Shown: positions 34,482-44,852, counted from the stretch's first letter. The stretch is DNA of 64,000 bases from Palsa-965 sp044448685 (GCA_044448685.1 JBIOHC010000012.1:1-64000), one strand, 5' to 3'. Numbers and translations: made by a program. Notes: generated from the letters alone by a model not told the origin.

Positions 34482-37232
34482 ATGGATAAGTTTTCTTACC
34501 TGGGTAGTGGTGATGTTTCGGCAATTGAAGATATCTATAAACAGTATCTGAACGATAATACATCTGTAGATCAGAGCTGGCAGAATTTTTTTAACGGTTT
34601 TGAATTTGCCCGGAAAAATTTTGATGAAACTGCCGGAGGTGGAGAAATTCCACAGAATGTGCAGAACGAGTTCAAAGTTATCAATCTGATCAACGGTTAC
34701 CGTTCGCGGGGACATCTTTTTACCCAGACCAATCCGGTCAGGGAACGCAGAAAATACACACCCACACTTGACCTTGAAAATTTTGGCCTGAATGCTTCCG
34801 AACTGGATACTGTATTCCATGCGGGAACGGAAATCGGAATTGGGCCTGCGAAGCTGAGCGCAATCATCGCGCATCTGGAACAAACCTATTGCCAGAGCAT
34901 AGGGTCTGAGTTTATGTATATCCGTACACCGGATGTCTTGAACTGGCTTCAGCAAAAAATGGAAAGCAGCCGTAATACACCCAGCTATTCTGTAGAGGAA
35001 AAGCAGGAGATATTGGATAAACTGAGTCAGGCTGTATTTTTTGAAAATTTCCTCCATACCAAATTCGTAGGGCAAAAACGATTCTCCCTCGAAGGCGGAG
35101 AAACGGTTATTCCTACCCTTCACGCATTCTGTGAAAAAGGAGCTGATCTGGGTATTCAGGATTTTATCATAGGAATGGCACACCGCGGGAGACTCAATGT
35201 GCTCTCCAATATCCTGAATAAAACCTATCAGGATATATTTACAGAGTTTGAAGGAAGGCTTTCAGAGGACTCCCTTTTCGACGGGGATGTAAAATACCAT
35301 ATGGGGTATTCCAGTGACAAGGTAAGCGGACATGGACAGAAACTACATATCAGCCTTACCGCCAACCCTTCTCACCTCGAAGCAGCAGACCCGGTGGTGG
35401 AAGGTATTGCAAGGGCAAAAATAGAAACCGGACATAAAGGTGATAATAACAAGGTTTGTCCTATCCTTATCCATGGCGATGCTGCCCTTGCCGGTCAGGG
35501 TATTTGCTATGAGGTCATCCAGATGTCTCAACTGGATGGGTACAAAACGGGAGGAACGATTCACCTTGTCATCAATAATCAGGTGGGATTCACAACCAAT
35601 TATGTTGACGGGCGTTCAAGCACTTATTGTACAGATGTTGCCAAAGTGGTACTGGCCCCGGTATTCCATGTAAACGGTGATGATGTGGAAGCCTGTGTAT
35701 TTGTTGCACAGCTGGCAATGGAATTCAGACAAAAGTTTCACCGCGATGTGTTTATCGATGTACTTTGTTACCGGAAATATGGGCACAATGAAGGCGATGA
35801 GCCCCGTTTTACCCAACCCTTGCTTTACAAATCAATTGCCACTCACCCCAACCCGAGGGAAATTTATATACGCAAGCTGATGGAAGAAGGGACTGTTTCG
35901 GCTGAGCTGGCGAAGACCCTTGAGCAGAATTTTAAGCAACTGCTTCAGGAAAAGCTGGATGAAGCCAAGCAGGTTGAGAAAGCCAAATTGACTTCCTTTC
36001 TGGAAGGCCCCTGGAAAGGAATCCAAATGGCTGCGACTGGTGCCTTTGATACCAGTCCGGATACTGCAGTGAATCCCAAAGTGTTTTTGAAGATTGCAAA
36101 CAGCATAACAACACTCCCGGAAGGAAAAAAATTCTTTAATAAGATACAGAACATCTTCAGGGAAAGGGCCGGCATGATTGCGGCAGATAAATATGACTGG
36201 GCCATGGGAGAGCTTATGGCCTATGCCACCTTGCTTGAAGAAGGGCACCCCGTTCGTTTCAGCGGTCAGGATGTGGAAAGAGGTACATTCTCCCATCGCC
36301 ATGCCGTACTCAAGGTTGAAGATTCGGAGGAGGAATATACCCCATTGAATAATTTCGGCGCAAAAGCAAGCCTGAGTATCTACAATTCCCTGCTCTCCGA
36401 ATATGGCGTGCTTGGTTTTGAATACGGCTATGCATCCACTACCCCCAATACATTGACTATATGGGAAGCTCAGTTCGGTGATTTTTTCAACGGAGCCCAG
36501 ATCATGGTTGATCAGTTTATCACCTGCTCTGAATATAAATGGAGAAGAATGAACGGGCTTGTGATGCTTCTCCCTCATGGGTATGAAGGACAGGGACCTG
36601 AACACAGCAGTGCACGTATAGAACGTTTTTTGCAGCAATGTGCTGAAGAGAATATCCAGGTTATCAATACGACTACCCCTGCAAACCAGTTTCATGCGCT
36701 GAGAAGGCAGCTGAAACGGAATTTCCGTAAACCTCTCATTTGTTTTACCCCGAAGAAACTGCTGCGCTATCCTTCCTGTGTCTCATCCTTACGTGATTTC
36801 ACAGAAGGACGATTTATGGAAATCGTGGATGATATCCAGGCGGATCCGAAAAAGGTGAAGAACATTGCATTCTGCTCGGGTAAAGTATATTATGACCTTG
36901 CGGAATACAGAGATAAAAACCAGGCCTCAGATACGGCCATTATCCGTATTGAACAATTATATCCATTCCCCGAAAAGCAGTTGAAGCAGGTGCTGGAGAA
37001 ATACAAGAGTGCAAATTCATTTTACTGGGTTCAGGAAGAGCCGGAGAATATGGGCGCATGGACTTTTATGATGCGTATGTTCATGACACATTCTGAAACA
37101 GCGGATATACGATTAAAGTATATAGGCCGCACAGAAAGCGCAAGCCCTGCAACAGGATTCAGTAAAGCCCATGCCCAGCAGCAGATGGCGATTGTGGAGA
37201 AATTATTTGAAAACAGTAAGGTGAAAATTTAA
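34482..37232 (+). CDS. sucA: 2-oxoglutarate dehydrogenase E1 component
   Basis: About 916 residues, the full length of SucA. It decarboxylates 2-oxoglutarate with thiamine diphosphate and passes the succinyl group to the lipoyl arm of E2. Typical segments are FIIGMAHRGRLNVLSNI, HGDAALAGQGICYE, NNQVGFTT, CYRKYGHNEGDEP and LMLPHGYEGQGPEHSSARIERFL-like near residue 695. The ATG at 34482 (MDKFSYLGSG) is preferred over an in-frame upstream ATG at 34458. It is followed by sucB after 91 bp that hold an AT-rich repeat. Confidence 0.95.
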   Translation: MDKFSYLGSGDVSAIEDIYKQYLNDNTSVDQSWQNFFNGFEFARKNFDETAGGGEIPQNVQNEFKVINLINGYRSRGHLFTQTNPVRERRKYTPTLDLENFGLNASELDTVFHAGTEIGIGPAKLSAIIAHLEQTYCQSIGSEFMYIRTPDVLNWLQQKMESSRNTPSYSVEEKQEILDKLSQAVFFENFLHTKFVGQKRFSLEGGETVIPTLHAFCEKGADLGIQDFIIGMAHRGRLNVLSNILNKTYQDIFTEFEGRLSEDSLFDGDVKYHMGYSSDKVSGHGQKLHISLTANPSHLEAADPVVEGIARAKIETGHKGDNNKVCPILIHGDAALAGQGICYEVIQMSQLDGYKTGGTIHLVINNQVGFTTNYVDGRSSTYCTDVAKVVLAPVFHVNGDDVEACVFVAQLAMEFRQKFHRDVFIDVLCYRKYGHNEGDEPRFTQPLLYKSIATHPNPREIYIRKLMEEGTVSAELAKTLEQNFKQLLQEKLDEAKQVEKAKLTSFLEGPWKGIQMAATGAFDTSPDTAVNPKVFLKIANSITTLPEGKKFFNKIQNIFRERAGMIAADKYDWAMGELMAYATLLEEGHPVRFSGQDVERGTFSHRHAVLKVEDSEEEYTPLNNFGAKASLSIYNSLLSEYGVLGFEYGYASTTPNTLTIWEAQFGDFFNGAQIMVDQFITCSEYKWRRMNGLVMLLPHGYEGQGPEHSSARIERFLQQCAEENIQVINTTTPANQFHALRRQLKRNFRKPLICFTPKKLLRYPSCVSSLRDFTEGRFMEIVDDIQADPKKVKNIAFCSGKVYYDLAEYRDKNQASDTAIIRIEQLYPFPEKQLKQVLEKYKSANSFYWVQEEPENMGAWTFMMRMFMTHSETADIRLKYIGRTESASPATGFSKAHAQQQMAIVEKLFENSKVKI

Positions 37233-37307
37233 GATTTAAGAATTAAGATTTTGACGGAAAGAGTTTCAAGAAATCATTTTTAAATCCTGAATCTTAAATC
37301 AAAAATC
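37233..37307. repeat. AT-rich repeat pair between sucA and sucB
   Basis: GATTTAAGAATTAAGATTTT (37233-37252) is the exact inverse of 21497-21516, and ATCTTAAATCAAAAATC (37291-37307) is an exact direct copy of 21486-21502. Together they form an AT-rich inverted pair. Confidence 0.7.
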
Positions 37308-37323
37308 CTAAATAAAAGGAAAT

Positions 37324-38577
37324 ATGGCAACCATACAATTAAAAGTCCCCAGCCCCGGAGAATCCATTACGGAAGTGATCATTTCCCGCTGGCTGGTGAA
37401 AGAAGGAGATTATGTGGAGAAGGATCAGGAGCTTGCTGAAATAGAATCGGACAAAGCCACCCTGACTATCAATGCGGAAGTGAACGGAGGCATAAAATTG
37501 CTTGCTTCAGAAGGGGATACCGTAAAAGTCGGACAGGTGGTTTGTTCTATTGATGATACGGTTAAAGGCGAGGTCAGGAAAAAACCGGAGGTGGCTGCGG
37601 CTGCTGATAAAAAGCCGGCAGTGGCTGTTGGCAGCGGAAGTAAGCAGGTAGTTAAAGAAAAAGAAGCAACGGCTTCCTACAGCAGTGGTGTTCCATCCCC
37701 TGCGGCCAGGAAGATCATTGAAGAGAATAAGGTGCCGGCTGATAAACTGAATGGCAGTGGTAAGGGCGGACGTATTACAAAGGGTGATGTCCTGGAAGCA
37801 ATGAGTAAAGGCTTTGATACAGGAAGTGTCAGAACCTGGGAAGGTTCCAGAACGGAAAACCGTCAGAAGATGACTCCCCTGCGTAAAAAATTAGCTCAGC
37901 GTCTTGTTACCGTCAAAAATACAACAGCTATGCTCACAACCTTTAATGAGGTTGATATGAGCCAGATCTATGCCATAAGAGCAAAATACAAGGATAAATT
38001 TAAAGAACAGTATGGTACAGGATTAGGGTTTATGAGTTTTTTTACCAAGGCTGTAACGGAAGCCCTGTATCACTTTCCTTCTGTGAATTCAAAAATAGAC
38101 GGTGATGAACAGGTATTCCATCAGTACTGCGATATCGGCATTGCTGTGAGTGCCCCGAAAGGACTGGTGGTTCCCGTTATCCGTAATGCGGAAGGATTGT
38201 CTCTTGCTGAAATTGAAAATACCATTAAGACACTTGCCGTAAAAGCAAGAGATAATAAGATAGAGCTGAAGGATATGGAAGGGGGTACATTTACCATAAC
38301 AAATGGCGGTGTGTTCGGGTCATTGATGTCAACCCCTATTCTTAACCCGCCCCAGAGCGCCATATTGGGTATGCACAATGTGGTTGAAAGACCTGTGGCT
38401 GTGAATGGGCAGGTGGTGGTAAGACCAATGATGTATGTGGCTCTCTCGTATGACCACAGAGTGATTGATGGAAGAGAATCGGTTGGTTTTTTAGTCAGGG
38501 TTAAGGAATTATGTGAAAATCCTTTGAAAATGCTTTTTGCAGGCAAGGATCCGCAGGAGATTCTGCTTGGCCTGTGA
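37324..38577 (+). CDS. sucB: 2-oxoglutarate dehydrogenase E2, dihydrolipoyllysine succinyltransferase
   Basis: 417 residues. An N-terminal lipoyl domain carries the modified Lys44 in EIESDKATLT. A short E3/E1-binding domain follows (SPAARKIIEENKVPADKLNGSGKGGRITKGDVL, about 123-157), then the catalytic core with SYDHRVIDGRESVGFL near the C-terminus (the His/Asp active site). It transfers succinyl from the lipoyl arm to CoA. It is co-directional with sucA; the E3 gene lpd is not in the window. Confidence 0.95.
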   Translation: MATIQLKVPSPGESITEVIISRWLVKEGDYVEKDQELAEIESDKATLTINAEVNGGIKLLASEGDTVKVGQVVCSIDDTVKGEVRKKPEVAAAADKKPAVAVGSGSKQVVKEKEATASYSSGVPSPAARKIIEENKVPADKLNGSGKGGRITKGDVLEAMSKGFDTGSVRTWEGSRTENRQKMTPLRKKLAQRLVTVKNTTAMLTTFNEVDMSQIYAIRAKYKDKFKEQYGTGLGFMSFFTKAVTEALYHFPSVNSKIDGDEQVFHQYCDIGIAVSAPKGLVVPVIRNAEGLSLAEIENTIKTLAVKARDNKIELKDMEGGTFTITNGGVFGSLMSTPILNPPQSAILGMHNVVERPVAVNGQVVVRPMMYVALSYDHRVIDGRESVGFLVRVKELCENPLKMLFAGKDPQEILLGL

Positions 38578-38627
38578 TTTAAAACGGAACAGCATAGAGG
38601 AATAGTTAACGCTATAACCATACCACG

Positions 38628-39107
38628 ATGGCAGAATCTATTTACGTTCAGGGAGTCAGCCGTAAGGCACGCTATGAAAGCCTGCTACCTCAGATCCATG
38701 CTCTGGTGGAAGGGGAACCGGATACTATTGCCAATATTTCGAATGTGATAGCAGCGCTCAAATATGGCATGGGTTTTTTCTGGATCGGATTGTACTTTGT
38801 CAAAAATGAAGAACTTGTTCTGGGTCCTTTTCAGGGCCCTGTAGCTTGTACACGTATTGCAAAAGGGAAAGGTGTTTGCGGATACGCTTATGCCATTGCC
38901 CAGACCGTGATCGTGAAAGATGTGGATCTTTTTCCGGGACATATATCCTGCAATGCAGCTTCCCGCTCTGAGATCGTTATTCCGCTGTTCAATGATAAGA
39001 AGGAGGTGACCGGTGTACTGGATGTGGACAGTGTTTCGCTGGCCGATTTTGATGAAACAGATAAACTGTATCTGGAACAGATTGCAGCATTAATCAGCGG
39101 CTTTTAA
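38628..39107 (+). CDS. msrC: GAF-domain free methionine-(R)-sulfoxide reductase
   Basis: 159 residues of a single GAF domain. Three cysteines sit in the pattern VACTRI, GVCGYAY and HISCNAASRSEI, which matches the catalytic and resolving cysteines of fRMsr (yeast YKG9/E. coli MsrC type). The enzyme reduces free methionine-R-sulfoxide. The motif GFFWIGLYF and the ending VTGVLDVDS are family features. A lipoprotein gene follows 9 nt later. Confidence 0.85.
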   Translation: MAESIYVQGVSRKARYESLLPQIHALVEGEPDTIANISNVIAALKYGMGFFWIGLYFVKNEELVLGPFQGPVACTRIAKGKGVCGYAYAIAQTVIVKDVDLFPGHISCNAASRSEIVIPLFNDKKEVTGVLDVDSVSLADFDETDKLYLEQIAALISGF

Positions 39108-39116
39108 GCATAGTCT

Positions 39117-40784
39117 ATGAAAGGAGCCCGGGTCCGCTTTATTCCACAGTTTGTTTCTGTTTCCTGTTTCTGCCTCCTGCTGCTGTATAGCTCCTGTGCC
39201 GTGCAGGTAAGGCCTACGGGGGGACCTCCGGATAAAAAACCTCCATTCCCAAAAGCATATAATCCGGATAGCGCAGCCGTTAATTTAAAAGCAAAAAAAA
39301 TAAGTATTCTGTTTGATGAATTTATCCAGCTCAAAGATCTGAATAATCAGCTCGTCATTTCCCCGCCCATGGAACGTGCACCGGATGTCAAAGCAAAAGG
39401 AAAAACACTGGAGATTATCTTCCGTGAACCGCTGAAGGATAGTACCACCTACTCCATAAACTTCGGGAATGCCATAGCCGACATCAGGGAAAGCAATGTA
39501 CTAGCAGATTTCAAATATGTTTTTTCAACGGGTAGTTATCTTGATTCGCTTTCTGTATCCGGAACAGTGGTGAATGCGTTTACCCGTTTACCCGAAAAAG
39601 GAGTCATGGTAATGCTGTACCATGGTAGCGATGATTCTCTTCCATTCAAATCGGTACCCTCTTATTTTGCCCGGACAGGGGCAGGGGGTGAATACTCAAT
39701 CGGGCACATTAAACCGGGAACTTACAAGGTATTTGCATTGAGAGACCAGAACGGGAACTATAAATACGATGTGGGCGAGTTAATGGGTTTTCAGGAACAA
39801 AATCTGATCCTTTATCAAAGTCAGAAAGCCGTGAATCTGAGCCTGTTTAAAGAAGCAGGAGGAAGGCAAAAACTAAAAAGAGCTTTTCAGGCTTCCTATG
39901 GGAAGATCATACTGAGCTTAGCGGCACCGGGTCCGGAGCTTTATCTCAGACCCTTGTCCGGATTATACGAACCAATAGGGGAACCCGTACTGGAGCGAAA
40001 TGCATCCGGTGATTCGCTCACTTATTGGTTTGTGCCTCCCGCTACAGATTCAATTAAACTGGAACTGAGAGATAAAAACAAGGTATACGATACATTGAAA
40101 TATAAGCTGATCACAAAAGAGAAAATGCTGAGTCAGCACAAGGGAGAAAAGTTTATGCTTTCCCTGATGAGCACTGTCGCTAAAGGCCGTAACCTTGATC
40201 TGGATGCTACACTGTTCTTCAGCTTTTCCCATCCTGTAACCAGTGGTGTGAAAGATCCTTCGCGTATGCAGTTGAGAGAAGATACCCTTAAAAGCAACGT
40301 ATTCTCCGGCTCTTCATTTTTGCCTGTCGACAACGCAAAACGTTTATTCAAGTGGAAAGAATGTCCATTCCCTTGGAAAGAAAACAGAAAATATCATTTG
40401 CTTGTTCTGCCGGGAGCATTTACAGATCTGTATGGATTCACGCATGATACCCTGAATGTTGAATTTAAAACCCCTGAACTGAAGTACTACGGTACATTTA
40501 AACTGAATGTTCAGATTCAGCCGGGACATTATGTGCTTCAGTTGCTGGATGACAAGGACAACACAGTGAAAACAGTAAGTCTGGAGGGCAACCGTGAATT
40601 TATGTTCGAATACCTTACTCCGATGAATTACAGAATCAGACTCATTACCGATCTGAATGGGAACGGAAAATGGGATAGCGGTGATTACCTGCATAAAAAG
40701 CAGCCGGAACCGGTGATATACTACAAAGAGCCGGTTACTGTCCGTTCAAACTGGGATCAGGAAACGGTTTGGATTGTGAAATAA
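39117..40784 (+). CDS. Ig-like (Big_5-type) domain lipoprotein
   Basis: A 555-residue predicted lipoprotein: a hydrophobic signal segment ends in LLLYSSCAV, so Cys at about residue 27 is the lipidation site, followed by RPTGGPPDKKPP. An N-terminal Big_5 Ig-like domain (about 40-145: ISILFDEFIQLKDLNNQLVISP, STTYSINFGNAI) is followed by a carboxypeptidase-like FnIII segment (GEYSIGHIKPGTYKVFALRDQNGNYKYD) and a second such repeat near the C-terminus (YRIRLITDLNGNGKWDSGDY). This is a conserved Bacteroidota surface-lipoprotein architecture with unknown role. Confidence 0.78.
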   Translation: MKGARVRFIPQFVSVSCFCLLLLYSSCAVQVRPTGGPPDKKPPFPKAYNPDSAAVNLKAKKISILFDEFIQLKDLNNQLVISPPMERAPDVKAKGKTLEIIFREPLKDSTTYSINFGNAIADIRESNVLADFKYVFSTGSYLDSLSVSGTVVNAFTRLPEKGVMVMLYHGSDDSLPFKSVPSYFARTGAGGEYSIGHIKPGTYKVFALRDQNGNYKYDVGELMGFQEQNLILYQSQKAVNLSLFKEAGGRQKLKRAFQASYGKIILSLAAPGPELYLRPLSGLYEPIGEPVLERNASGDSLTYWFVPPATDSIKLELRDKNKVYDTLKYKLITKEKMLSQHKGEKFMLSLMSTVAKGRNLDLDATLFFSFSHPVTSGVKDPSRMQLREDTLKSNVFSGSSFLPVDNAKRLFKWKECPFPWKENRKYHLLVLPGAFTDLYGFTHDTLNVEFKTPELKYYGTFKLNVQIQPGHYVLQLLDDKDNTVKTVSLEGNREFMFEYLTPMNYRIRLITDLNGNGKWDSGDYLHKKQPEPVIYYKEPVTVRSNWDQETVWIVK

Positions 40785-40826
40785 ACGAATTTCTTCTTTT
40801 ACTATATTTACAAGCAAATACACTGA

Positions 40827-41795
40827 ATGGCCAGAATACTTACAGGGATTCAAAGTACGAATGTACCTCATCTTGGAAACATACTGGGTGCAATCCTTCC
40901 CGCTATCACCCTTTCACAGAAAGCCGGAAATGACAGCCTGTTTTTCATTGCCGATCTGCATACCCTTATTTCCGTAAAAGATGCGAAATTCAGGCAGGAA
41001 AGCACCTATGCTGTGGCAGCAACCTGGCTTGCAATGGGATTTGATACGGATAAAAACATTTTTTACCGGCAAAGTGATGTGACCGAAGTATGTGAACTTA
41101 CCTGGTATCTGAATTGCTTTACTCCCTATCCTATGCTTGCTAATGCACATTCTTTCAAGGATAAAGCATCCCGCCTGAGTGATGTGAATGCAGGCCTGTT
41201 TACCTATCCCGTACTCATGGCTGCTGACATTGTTTTATATGATGCTCAGTTTGTACCGGTTGGGAAAGACCAGCTTCAGCATCTGGAAATGACAAGGGAT
41301 ATTGCACGAACGTTTAACAACCTGTGTGGAGAAACATTTGTCATCCCGGAGCCATTGATTGATGAAAGGGTAATGATTGTGCCTGGAACGGACGGACAGA
41401 AAATGAGCAAGTCGCGCAATAATTTCATCAATATCTTTCTTCCCGAAAAAGAATTGAAAAAGGTAGTCATGGGTATTATAACCGATGCCACACCCTTGGA
41501 AGCGCCAAAGAACCCGGATACCTGCAATGTATTTGCGATCTATAAATTGCTCGGAACACCTGCTGAGGTGGAAGCCATGAAGGCGAACTATCTGAAAGGA
41601 GGCTATGGCTACGGAGCCGCCAAGACAGCCTTATATGAAATGATTCTGCAGCGTTTTGCAAAGCAACGGGAATTATACAACCAGTATATGGGCAACAGGG
41701 ATTTGCTGGATGAACAGCTTCGCAAAGGAGCTGAGAAGGCGAGAGCTATTGCAAAAGTGGTTTTGAAGAGGGCAAGAGAGCGTCTGGGATATTAA
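40827..41795 (+). CDS. trpS: Tryptophanyl-tRNA synthetase
   Basis: 322 residues, a class I synthetase that charges tRNA-Trp. The HIGH-type motif is PHLGNILGA near residues 11-19, and the second signature is KMSKSRNN near residue 193. GKDQLQHLEMTRDIA and the C-terminal helix bundle match bacterial TrpRS. Its TAA overlaps the stop of a convergent gene by 3 nt. Confidence 0.94.
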   Translation: MARILTGIQSTNVPHLGNILGAILPAITLSQKAGNDSLFFIADLHTLISVKDAKFRQESTYAVAATWLAMGFDTDKNIFYRQSDVTEVCELTWYLNCFTPYPMLANAHSFKDKASRLSDVNAGLFTYPVLMAADIVLYDAQFVPVGKDQLQHLEMTRDIARTFNNLCGETFVIPEPLIDERVMIVPGTDGQKMSKSRNNFINIFLPEKELKKVVMGIITDATPLEAPKNPDTCNVFAIYKLLGTPAEVEAMKANYLKGGYGYGAAKTALYEMILQRFAKQRELYNQYMGNRDLLDEQLRKGAEKARAIAKVVLKRARERLGY

Positions 41796-42823
41796 TAATA
41801 CATATAGGATAACCTCACCAGTACAATGGATTTCTGTTGTACTTCACGGATAAAATAAGAGTTGAGCATTTTACTCTGGCGGTCATAAATATAATTTAGC
41901 TCCTGCTCAAAAACATCTCCCTGATAGCGTTGCTCCACATCCAGAAAAGGAGTATCTGCGGTATATTTGTATTCAAAGCGGTTATTTTCATCCCCATTTT
42001 CATTTGAAGTAGTGATTTTCTGAATGAGCCTGCCTTTCTTGTCATAACTAAACCTGGCTGTAGCTCTCATCCAGCTTACAGTATAGGATGTGTTTTCTTC
42101 TTTAAGTCTGCCCAGACTGTCAAAATTCTGTATTGTTTGTTTGTAGATTTTGCCCTCATCATTCAGATGTTTGCGTTTGCTCTGTGATGCAGAAGTTTTC
42201 TCGTAGCTGAACTCTTCTGCAGAAAGCAGGTTCTGAACTCCAAGCCGGAAAACATTCCTGTTCTCACTTGCATTCGTTTCCCGGAAAACACTTTGCTTCC
42301 TGACTCGTCCTTCACGGTCGTATTCATAGTAAACAGCATTGTAATAATCTCCGTCGCGTGTGCGTTTCAGAATAAGCTGTTTCAGGGCATTATAGCCATA
42401 GGTTGTGAATGTAGTGTCATACTGATAGGTAGATTCCTGGCTGACCCAGGCCGGTCTGATCCTTCTGCCCCTCCGAAACACAGCCGGATGCTCCACATCG
42501 TGATTGACAAATCCTTTGACCCTGGTTACATAGTATGTTCGGAGCAGGCCCTCGTTATCGAATTCCCAGTTCTTACACAAACCTTTATCCTGAATAGGTT
42601 CATTGTCGCGTTTAAAAGAAATACCTGCATAAATGGAATGTATTTTGTTTTTGAGGATATACTCCTTCAGGTAAAGCGGTTCAAAAGAGAAACAATCGGA
42701 AGGACTGAGATCAATGGCCTGGGCTGCAAGACCGCAATGCAGAACCAGACTGAACAGAAACAGCAGGCTATGCCTCCGTACAAAGGAGATATTCGGAAAG
42801 TATGCGGATGTTTCAGAATTCAT
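41792..42823 (-). CDS. Exported YD/RHS-like repeat protein of unknown function
   Basis: About 343 residues. A signal peptide (HSLLFLFSLVLHCGLAAQA) lies near residues 17-36 from the ATG at 42823. The rest has short repeats of YD type (YEYDREGRVRKQSV, FSYDKKGRLIQKITT, YKYTADTPFLD), as in Bacteroidota secreted proteins that resemble RHS repeats without the toxin core. The start codon overlaps the stop of the upstream gene in an 11-nt overlap, so the two are translated together. No toxic C-terminal domain or immunity gene is visible. Confidence 0.6.
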   Translation of the reverse strand: MNSETSAYFPNISFVRRHSLLFLFSLVLHCGLAAQAIDLSPSDCFSFEPLYLKEYILKNKIHSIYAGISFKRDNEPIQDKGLCKNWEFDNEGLLRTYYVTRVKGFVNHDVEHPAVFRRGRRIRPAWVSQESTYQYDTTFTTYGYNALKQLILKRTRDGDYYNAVYYEYDREGRVRKQSVFRETNASENRNVFRLGVQNLLSAEEFSYEKTSASQSKRKHLNDEGKIYKQTIQNFDSLGRLKEENTSYTVSWMRATARFSYDKKGRLIQKITTSNENGDENNRFEYKYTADTPFLDVEQRYQGDVFEQELNYIYDRQSKMLNSYFIREVQQKSIVLVRLSYMYY

Positions 42824-44852
42824 AAGCTTGTTGGAGCAAGGCAAGAGCCTGTGTAACCTCTCTGACAGGTTCCAGGCAGGTCTGATCCCTGCAGATATAG
42901 ATCAGGGTTTCCTTTTCCCGGTAACGGTCTTTCAACAGAGGCAGACTGGATGCGTGATTGCTTCCTGCAAAGATCATATTAGGAAGGTAATGCGGGAGGA
43001 AGTCTCTGAGTTTTTCTTCAACAGCTTTACCAACAATTGCGATTTCATAAAACGGGGCGCTGATCCAGAGCTGAAGCAGAGCCCAATTGGAATACCCGGC
43101 GCCGTATTGTTCCATTTCGGCCTGTACCTGGGTAATCATATGGATGGCTTTGTCACAAAAACCGCGTTCGCCCAGCAAATGACCCAGGCGGAATAAACAC
43201 TTGGCCATGGAAGAGTTGGATGCAGGAATAACATTGTCGGATAACTCAAATTTACGGGCTATCAGTTCCGGATCAAGGGAGGAAGTAAAATAGAAGAACC
43301 CGCTTTCGGAATCATAAAAATGGAGGAGGGTATAGTTCACCAATGCCGATGCCGACTGCAGCCAGTGCTCTTCAAATGTACACTCATACAATGCTGTCAG
43401 GGCTTCCGAAGCAAAACAATAGTCTTCCAAAAATCCGTTGATACTTGCTTTGCCGTTTTTGAAGCTGTGCATGAGTCCGCCTTGTCCATTGTCAAATGAC
43501 TGCAGAAACAGTGCAGCTGTATTACGGGCCCGCTCCAGAAACCGGGGTTCACCGAAAGCCCTGTAGGCATCGGTATAAGCTTTGATCATCAGGGCATTCC
43601 AGGAAGCAAGGCATTTGTCATCAAGTCCGGGCCTCGTACGCTTCTCCCGTTCCGCGAGCAGACGATCTTTTAACAGGGCAATCTTCTGCTGCAGGTTTTC
43701 GGGGGATAGTCCGAACACAGCGGCAAGCTCAGTCTCTTCTTTTTTACGGAGCAGTATATAGTTGTCATGTTCCCAGTAACCTGTTTCATTCACTTCGTAA
43801 TAAGCAGAGAATAGCTCAAAGTCGGGCCCGCAGATTTTTTCCAGTTCGCTTTTTGTCCAGACATAATATTTGCCCTCTGTACCTTCCGAGTCGGCATCCA
43901 GAGCAGAGCAGAAAAGGCCTTCAGGGCTCAGCAATTCCCGGCTTACAAATGCAAGCGTTTCATAAACAACCTGACGGTACAAGGGATCCGGGTTGATACA
44001 AAAGGCTTCACTATAAAGGGAAACAAGCTGGGCATTGTCATACAGCATTTTTTCAAAGTGAGGTACTTTCCAGAGAGAATCGGTTGAATAACGTGAAAAC
44101 CCACCACCTATCTGGTCATATATACCACCGAAAGCCATTTTCTTTAAGGTCAGTTCCACATGCTCCCGGATTGCAGCTTTCTCTTTATCCCGTATGATTT
44201 TATGTTCGGCCAGTTGCAGCAGAAACTGATAATTATTCGGCAAAGGGAATTTAGGAGCTCTGTTGGGTCCGCCTTCCTTTGTATCCAGACGATGACTCCA
44301 TTTGTCCCAGCAGCTCAGCAGGGTAGCCGGGTCCGGTGCCGGGGAATCCGGTTTTACCTTGATAAGTTCAGACTGTCGGATACCTTCAGTCAGATTAGCC
44401 GCATAATGCAATGCTTTTTCAGGTTCTGTTTTCCAGAGATCAGCCAGATTGAACAATACATTCATCCATTCCTGTTTACGGAAATAGGTTCCTCCGTAAA
44501 CAGGTCTGCCATCGGGCAAGGCTATACAGTTCAACGGCCAGCCTCCATGGCCGCTCATGATTTGAACGGCTGTCATATAGATCTGATCAATATCCGGCCG
44601 TTCTTCCCGGTCCACTTTGATGCAGATAAAATGATCATTCATAATCCGGGCTACCGTATCATCTTCAAAGCTTTCGTGTTCCATCACATGACACCAATGG
44701 CAGGCACTGTAACCTATACTTATAAGTACCAGTTTATTTTCTTTCCGGGCCTGCTCCCAGGCAGGTTCATTCCAGGCTTGCCATGCTACCGGATTATGTG
44801 CATGCTGCAGCAGATAAGGACTGGATTCGTGTATCAGAGCGTTGGTAAACAT
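42813..44852 (-). CDS. YyaL/SSP411-type thioredoxin-domain protein
   Basis: 679 residues, the normal length for this conserved family (N-terminal thioredoxin-like DUF255 domain plus an alpha/alpha toroid). The N-terminus carries CHWCHVMEHESFED, with the CxxC of the thioredoxin-like domain near residue 48-51, and the signature SSPYLLQHAHNPV near the start. The C-terminal (alpha/alpha)6 region has GIYDQIGGGFSRYSTD and LASWNALMIKAY. Its exact reaction is not known; it may be a thiol-disulfide or sugar-related enzyme. The gene overlaps the next by 11 nt. Confidence 0.88.
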   Translation of the reverse strand: MFTNALIHESSPYLLQHAHNPVAWQAWNEPAWEQARKENKLVLISIGYSACHWCHVMEHESFEDDTVARIMNDHFICIKVDREERPDIDQIYMTAVQIMSGHGGWPLNCIALPDGRPVYGGTYFRKQEWMNVLFNLADLWKTEPEKALHYAANLTEGIRQSELIKVKPDSPAPDPATLLSCWDKWSHRLDTKEGGPNRAPKFPLPNNYQFLLQLAEHKIIRDKEKAAIREHVELTLKKMAFGGIYDQIGGGFSRYSTDSLWKVPHFEKMLYDNAQLVSLYSEAFCINPDPLYRQVVYETLAFVSRELLSPEGLFCSALDADSEGTEGKYYVWTKSELEKICGPDFELFSAYYEVNETGYWEHDNYILLRKKEETELAAVFGLSPENLQQKIALLKDRLLAEREKRTRPGLDDKCLASWNALMIKAYTDAYRAFGEPRFLERARNTAALFLQSFDNGQGGLMHSFKNGKASINGFLEDYCFASEALTALYECTFEEHWLQSASALVNYTLLHFYDSESGFFYFTSSLDPELIARKFELSDNVIPASNSSMAKCLFRLGHLLGERGFCDKAIHMITQVQAEMEQYGAGYSNWALLQLWISAPFYEIAIVGKAVEEKLRDFLPHYLPNMIFAGSNHASSLPLLKDRYREKETLIYICRDQTCLEPVREVTQALALLQQAYEF

